A DNA stretch of 64,000 bases from UBA2377 sp964429385. Its GTDB lineage: Bacteria; Verrucomicrobiota; Verrucomicrobiia; Opitutales; Opitutaceae. Shown piece by piece: positions 60,627-64,000 of the stretch. The stretch lies in NCBI GenBank assembly GCA_964429385.1, contig CAYSBR010000008.1, positions 1-64,000 of the forward strand, in the 5' to 3' direction. How positions within the stretch are numbered: the first letter of the stretch is position 1; each line of letters starts with the position of its first letter. The notes under the pieces are model-generated. The model searched no databases, was not told where the DNA came from, and saw only the letters and a program-made list of their open reading frames with translations. The position numbers were made by a program, and so were the translations under genes.

Positions 60627-61853
60627 ATGAACTTCCTGGAGACCATCAAGCTGTCCCTCGCGGCGCTCCGGGCGAACAAACTGCGCTCGCTGCTCACGAT
60701 GCTGGGCATCGCCGTGGGTGTCTTTTCGGTCATCGGTGTGATGACGGTTATCAGCGGTCTGCGCGCCAATATCGAGTCCGGCCTCAACGTCCTCGGGGCG
60801 AATTCGTTCCAGTTCTCCAAATATCCGGCGGTGAACTTCAGCGATCCCCGGCAGCGGTTCGCCAACCGGCGCGACATCACCTACCAGCAGGCGACCCGGT
60901 TCAAGGGGTTGATGGAGGGGCAGGCGGAGGTGTCGCTCACGATCATGCGCGGCGGCCGGCGGGTGGTCTATCTCGACCGCTTCACCAATCCCAACGTCCT
61001 CCTCGGCGGCGGAGACGAGAATTTCATCATTGCCCGCAACTTCGAGATCGCCGCTGGCCGCAACCTCAGTCCCGGGGATGTCGAGTTTGGCCGGGCGATC
61101 TGCGTGCTCGGTCATGACATCGTGAAACGCCTGTTTCCCAATGAGGAAGCGCTGGGGAAGCCCGTCCGCATTGATGGGCAAAGCTACACCGTCGTGGGGG
61201 TGGCCGGCTCCAAAGGTTCTTCTTTCGGGCAGAGCCAGGATAATTTCATCCTCATCCCGATCACCCGCTGGCTGCAGGTTTATGGCAGCGCCCGGCGCTC
61301 GATCAGCATCAACGTGCAGGCCCCGAATCAGGAAATCCTGCCGGCGGTGCAGGATCAGGCCATCGGCGCGATGCGCCTGGCGCGTGGGCTTGAGCCCGAG
61401 GATCCCAACGACTTTGAGCTGTTCTCCAATGAGTCCCTCGTCGAGGCGTTCAACAACATCGCTAGCGTGGTGGCGATCGGAGCCTTTGTGATCAGTGCCA
61501 TCGCGCTGCTGGCTTCCGGCGTGGGCGTGATGAACATCATGCTGGTGAGTGTCACGGAGCGCACCCGGGAGATCGGCATCCGCAAGAGCATCGGAGCGAA
61601 GAAGCGCAACATTCTCCAGCAGTTCCTGCTGGAGGCGGTGACGCTTTCCCTGCTCGGCGGCCTGGGCGGCGTGCTGGCGGGCATCGCCGCCGGCAATCTC
61701 GCGGGCATGCTGCTGAGCGCCGCCGTGGTCTTTCCGCTGGGCTGGGCGATCACCGGTCTCCTCGTGTGCAGCGCCATTGGCATCGGCTTCGGTCTCTATC
61801 CCGCCTGGAAGGCCGCGTCGCTCGATCCGATCGAGGCGTTGCGCTATGAGTGA
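60627..61853 (+). CDS. MacB-type ABC permease 2
   Basis: 408 residues, same architecture as permease 1: N-terminal helix with LRANKLRSLLTMLGIAVGVFSVIG, periplasmic core, three C-terminal helices with LLASGVGVMNIMLVSVTERTREIGIRKSIGAKKRNIL and end SLDPIEALRYE. The pair suggests a transporter with two different permeases and one ATPase. Last gene of the operon. Confidence 0.93.
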   Translation: MNFLETIKLSLAALRANKLRSLLTMLGIAVGVFSVIGVMTVISGLRANIESGLNVLGANSFQFSKYPAVNFSDPRQRFANRRDITYQQATRFKGLMEGQAEVSLTIMRGGRRVVYLDRFTNPNVLLGGGDENFIIARNFEIAAGRNLSPGDVEFGRAICVLGHDIVKRLFPNEEALGKPVRIDGQSYTVVGVAGSKGSSFGQSQDNFILIPITRWLQVYGSARRSISINVQAPNQEILPAVQDQAIGAMRLARGLEPEDPNDFELFSNESLVEAFNNIASVVAIGAFVISAIALLASGVGVMNIMLVSVTERTREIGIRKSIGAKKRNILQQFLLEAVTLSLLGGLGGVLAGIAAGNLAGMLLSAAVVFPLGWAITGLLVCSAIGIGFGLYPAWKAASLDPIEALRYE

Positions 61854-61881
61854 TCCGATCGCGTGGCGGATGATTTGCGGA

Positions 61882-61915
61882 AAATAAAAAACCGTGCGCC
61901 GGGTATGGCGCACGG
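61882..61915 (-). terminator. terminator of the DUF5684 gene
   Basis: Read on the minus strand: CCGTGCGCC, loop, GGCGCACGG, then T-rich TTTTTTATTTT. 9-bp perfect stem; the U-tract serves the minus-strand gene. Confidence 0.85.
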
Positions 61916-61936
61916 GTGTGAGAGGGGCGGGACGAC

Positions 61937-62281
61937 TCAGGCGGTCCGGGCCGGGGCGCTGTAGGTGGCGCTGCCGAAGCCGAGGATCGGATAGAAAATG
62001 AACCCGAGGAAGGCGAGACCGAGACCAAACCCCGCGCCCTTGCCGAAGGCCTTGGCGACATCAATGGCCACGATGATGGCGATCACCAGGTTGACGAGCG
62101 GAATGAGGAACAGCAGCAGCCACCAGCCCGGGCGGTTGGCCACCTTGAGCAGAATGTAGGCGTTGTAGATCGGGATGATGGCGGCCCAGCCGGGCTGGCC
62201 GGCCTTGGCGAAGGTTTTCCAGATTCCGGCAATGATGAGAACGATGATCGCGAGCTGAAACAACAGGACGATGAATTCCAT
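61937..62281 (-). CDS. DUF5684-like small membrane protein
   Basis: 114 residues, four hydrophobic segments (IVLLFQLAIIVLIIAGIW, WWLLLFLIPLVNLVIAIIVA and two more) and the family hallmark KAGQPGWAAIIPIYNAYILLKVANRPGWW (residues about 26-54). Resembles the membrane part of proteins annotated as DUF5684, function unknown. ATG 62281 used. Ends in the terminator at 61882-61915. Confidence 0.82.
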   Translation of the reverse strand: MEFIVLLFQLAIIVLIIAGIWKTFAKAGQPGWAAIIPIYNAYILLKVANRPGWWLLLFLIPLVNLVIAIIVAIDVAKAFGKGAGFGLGLAFLGFIFYPILGFGSATYSAPARTA

Positions 62282-62409
62282 GATGGTGTGGATTTGATGG
62301 TTGAAACTGACCCTGGCTGCGCCCGGAAGAAAGTCCGGGCAGGCGAGATCACTAAGGCCTGCCATGGGGCTCGACAAGCGCGCAATCCGGGGAGCAGGCT
62401 CGCCCGCGA

Positions 62410-63318
62410 ATGAACACGCGCAAGCCTCTCGACGGCCAGGCAACCGGGGTCATGGTCGTGCTCTGTGCGATCTGGGGCCTGCAGCAGGTCGCCCTGAAAG
62501 CGGCGGCACCGGATATGGCGCCGGTGCTGCAGATTGCCCTGCGCTCCGTGGTCACGGCGGGGGTGGTCTTTCTCCTGGTCTGCTGGCGGCGTGAATTGGC
62601 GGCCCTGCGGGGCGGAACGTGGAAACCAGGGCTGGCCGTCGGCGTGTTGTTCACCCTGGAGTTCCTGTTCGTGGGCGAGGGGCTCCGTTTCACCAGCGCC
62701 TCGCACATGGCGATTTTCCTCTATACCGCGCCGATTTTCACGGCGCTCGGTCTGCATTTCAAGATGCCGGAAGAGCGGTTGACGGCGGTGCAATGGACCG
62801 GGATTGCCCTGGCTTTTGCCGGGGTGGCTGTCTCCTTCTCGGGCCGCGGCGGTGTCGAGGTGGGAAACCAGGCCTGGGTGGGGGATCTCCTTGGGCTCGC
62901 CGCAGGCGTGGCCTGGGCGGGCACAACCCTGACGGTGCGATTCTCCCGCCTGTCGGGGGCGCCGGCCACGGTGACCCTGCTGTATCAACTCATCGGCGCC
63001 TCCGTACTGTTGCTGGCGGCGGTCTGGCTGTCGGGCCAGACGGCGGTGACGGTTACCCCCGTGCTGCTCTCCAGCCTCGGCTTCCAGATCATTGTGGTGT
63101 CGCTGTTCAGCTTCCTCGTGTGGTTTTCCCTGTTGCGGCGCTACCTCGCCTCCCGCCTGGGCGCGCTTTCTTTCCTGACTCCGGTTTTTGGTGTGCTTTT
63201 CGGTGTGCTGATTCTGCAGGAGCAGCTCGACCGGAGTTTTGTGCTCGGGGCCGGTTTGATCGTCGCGGGTATCCTGCTCGTGAGCGCCCGCGATCTGCTG
63301 GCGCGGGGGAAGCCCTGA
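62410..63318 (+). CDS. DMT-family transporter (EamA domains)
   Basis: 302 residues, ten transmembrane helices as two EamA repeats. Marks: GVMVVLCAIWGLQQVALKAAAP, FTLEFLFVGEGLRFTSASHMAIFLYTAPIFTALGLHF, second-repeat LSFLTPVFGVLFGVLILQEQL. Drug/metabolite exporter or importer; substrate unknown. Divergent from the DUF5684 gene. Confidence 0.92.
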   Translation: MNTRKPLDGQATGVMVVLCAIWGLQQVALKAAAPDMAPVLQIALRSVVTAGVVFLLVCWRRELAALRGGTWKPGLAVGVLFTLEFLFVGEGLRFTSASHMAIFLYTAPIFTALGLHFKMPEERLTAVQWTGIALAFAGVAVSFSGRGGVEVGNQAWVGDLLGLAAGVAWAGTTLTVRFSRLSGAPATVTLLYQLIGASVLLLAAVWLSGQTAVTVTPVLLSSLGFQIIVVSLFSFLVWFSLLRRYLASRLGALSFLTPVFGVLFGVLILQEQLDRSFVLGAGLIVAGILLVSARDLLARGKP

Positions 63319-63573
63319 CGGATCCGTGCAGTTTAGTTCCGATCGCTCCCGGCGCCGCCCAAGACGGGTGAATCACGACGGAGGCATGGCGGAGATGGCG
63401 TGGTAAGAACACGAAACCTGCCGGATCGGCGGAGTGTTAATGCCTCCTTTCCCGCAGCCCCATGCGGCGATCCTGTCTTTCTGCATCATTCCGGCCAGGA
63501 CGTTTCCTTGGGGGCAGGCAAACCGGCCAACGAATCGGCTCGTGCCCGCCGTCCGGCGCGACAGGATGAGGGC

Positions 63574-64000
63574 ATGGGCAAGGTTTTTGAGAGCATCACG
63601 CCGGAGCTGCGCGAGTGGATCGGGGCGCAGAAGCTGTTCTTCGTTGCCACGGCACCGCTGGCGGCGGACGGGCACGTCAATTGTTCGCCCAAGGGCGGCG
63701 ATACGTTTCGCGTGCTCGGACCGCACGAGGTGGCGTATGCCGACCTGACGGGCAGCGGGATCGAGACGGTGGCGCACCTGCGGGAGAACGGCCGCATCGT
63801 GGTGATGTTCTGCGCCTTTTTCGGGGCGCCCAAAATCGTGCGCCTGCACGGTCAGGGAGAGGTGCTGGAGCCCGGGGCGGAGGGCTTCGAGCAAGTTCGT
63901 GCGCAGTTTGGCGAACTGCCGGGGTTGCGCTCATTCATCCGCATCCGCGTGACGCGGGTGGCGGATTCCTGCGGGTATGCCGTGCCATTCTACGATTTTG
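63574..64000 (+). CDS. pyridoxamine 5'-phosphate oxidase-family (split barrel) protein, partial
   Basis: Runs past the window edge; 142 codons visible. Begins with ITPELREWIGAQKLFFVATAP, NCSPKGGDTFRVLG, AYADLTGSGIETVAHLRENGRIVVMFCAF, then KIVRLHGQGEVLEPG. This is the PNPOx-like flavin-binding split barrel of small PNPOx-family proteins, not the true PdxH. Flavin or coenzyme F420 use cannot be told. The 255 bases before it (63319-63573) show no gene. Confidence 0.85.
   Translation, partial: MGKVFESITPELREWIGAQKLFFVATAPLAADGHVNCSPKGGDTFRVLGPHEVAYADLTGSGIETVAHLRENGRIVVMFCAFFGAPKIVRLHGQGEVLEPGAEGFEQVRAQFGELPGLRSFIRIRVTRVADSCGYAVPFYDF

Noticed and set aside
59250..61913. 887-codon open frame on the minus strand
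   Set aside because: Antisense of two clear MacB permeases; no recognisable domain.

Overview
The window (GC-rich, about 64 kb, one 10-N assembly gap) looks like a chromosomal segment of a Verrucomicrobiota bacterium, most likely an Opitutales/Opitutaceae relative. This is inferred from the dnaG-rpoD pair, the autotransporter-repeat protein with a PEP-CTERM tail, GxxExxY and S23-type four-helix-bundle genes inserted in operons, and the overall gene repertoire; no rRNA is present to confirm it. There is no prophage, IS transposase or CRISPR array. Nearly all of the sequence is coding on one strand or the other.

Layout. 1-12.3 kb: core information genes (rpoD partial, dnaG, rpmG, tadA, infA, xer recombinase, tRNA-Gln) mixed with nuoA, a PTS-EIIA/pyruvate-kinase-C-like/diadenylate-cyclase fusion, mrp, tolB and superoxide dismutase. 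12.3-20 kb: a tyrosine-integrase remnant at tRNA-Gln, two orphan membrane sensor kinases (7TMR-DISM type and MASE1 hybrid) and a TPR-like/solute-binding protein pair. 20-28.2 kb: a nearly complete molybdenum cofactor and molybdate uptake cluster (moeA, moaC, mog, a ModE-like regulator, an exported molybdopterin-fold protein, modABC, moaA, moaD and a MoaE-MoeB-rhodanese fusion). 28.4-41 kb: housekeeping and envelope genes (Dabb, Rnk-like, phosphoesterase, psd, tRNA-Leu, choloylglycine-hydrolase family, S9 peptidase, PLP dehydratase, VOC protein, OGG glycosylase, a YqjD/YqjE-type envelope operon, a lone OppA-like lipoprotein). 41.2-45.1 kb: a heterodimeric ABC exporter preceded by a short leader ORF, competing hairpins and an intrinsic terminator. 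45.2-50.5 kb: ECF sigma factor, a membrane anti-sigma-like protein that resembles a YfbK-type protein lacking its VWA domain, and a large PEP-CTERM protein. 50.6-56.4 kb: a tesA / ybbA-ybbP neighbourhood with a GxxExxY gene inserted, then an FKBP isomerase and polyphosphate glucokinase. 56.7-61.9 kb: a MacAB-like efflux operon with a four-helix-bundle cassette. 62-64 kb: small membrane protein, DMT transporter and a partial flavin/PNPOx-family protein.

The most unusual features are: (i) a 19-codon leader peptide plus mutually exclusive hairpins and a terminator in front of a BmrCD-like heterodimeric exporter, which fits ribosome-mediated attenuation; (ii) two small accessory genes, GxxExxY and S23 four-helix bundle, each bracketed by inverted repeats (the S23 copy by a perfect 19-bp pair) and each inserted exactly between the ATPase and permease genes of different ABC operons, with a second S23 relic further down the same operon; (iii) a c-di-AMP-synthase-like domain fused to PTS-EIIA and pyruvate-kinase-C-like modules; (iv) a MoaE-MoeB-rhodanese fusion; and (v) an anti-sigma/VWA-family protein missing its VWA core. 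Functions are from recognisable motifs read by eye; no database search was run.
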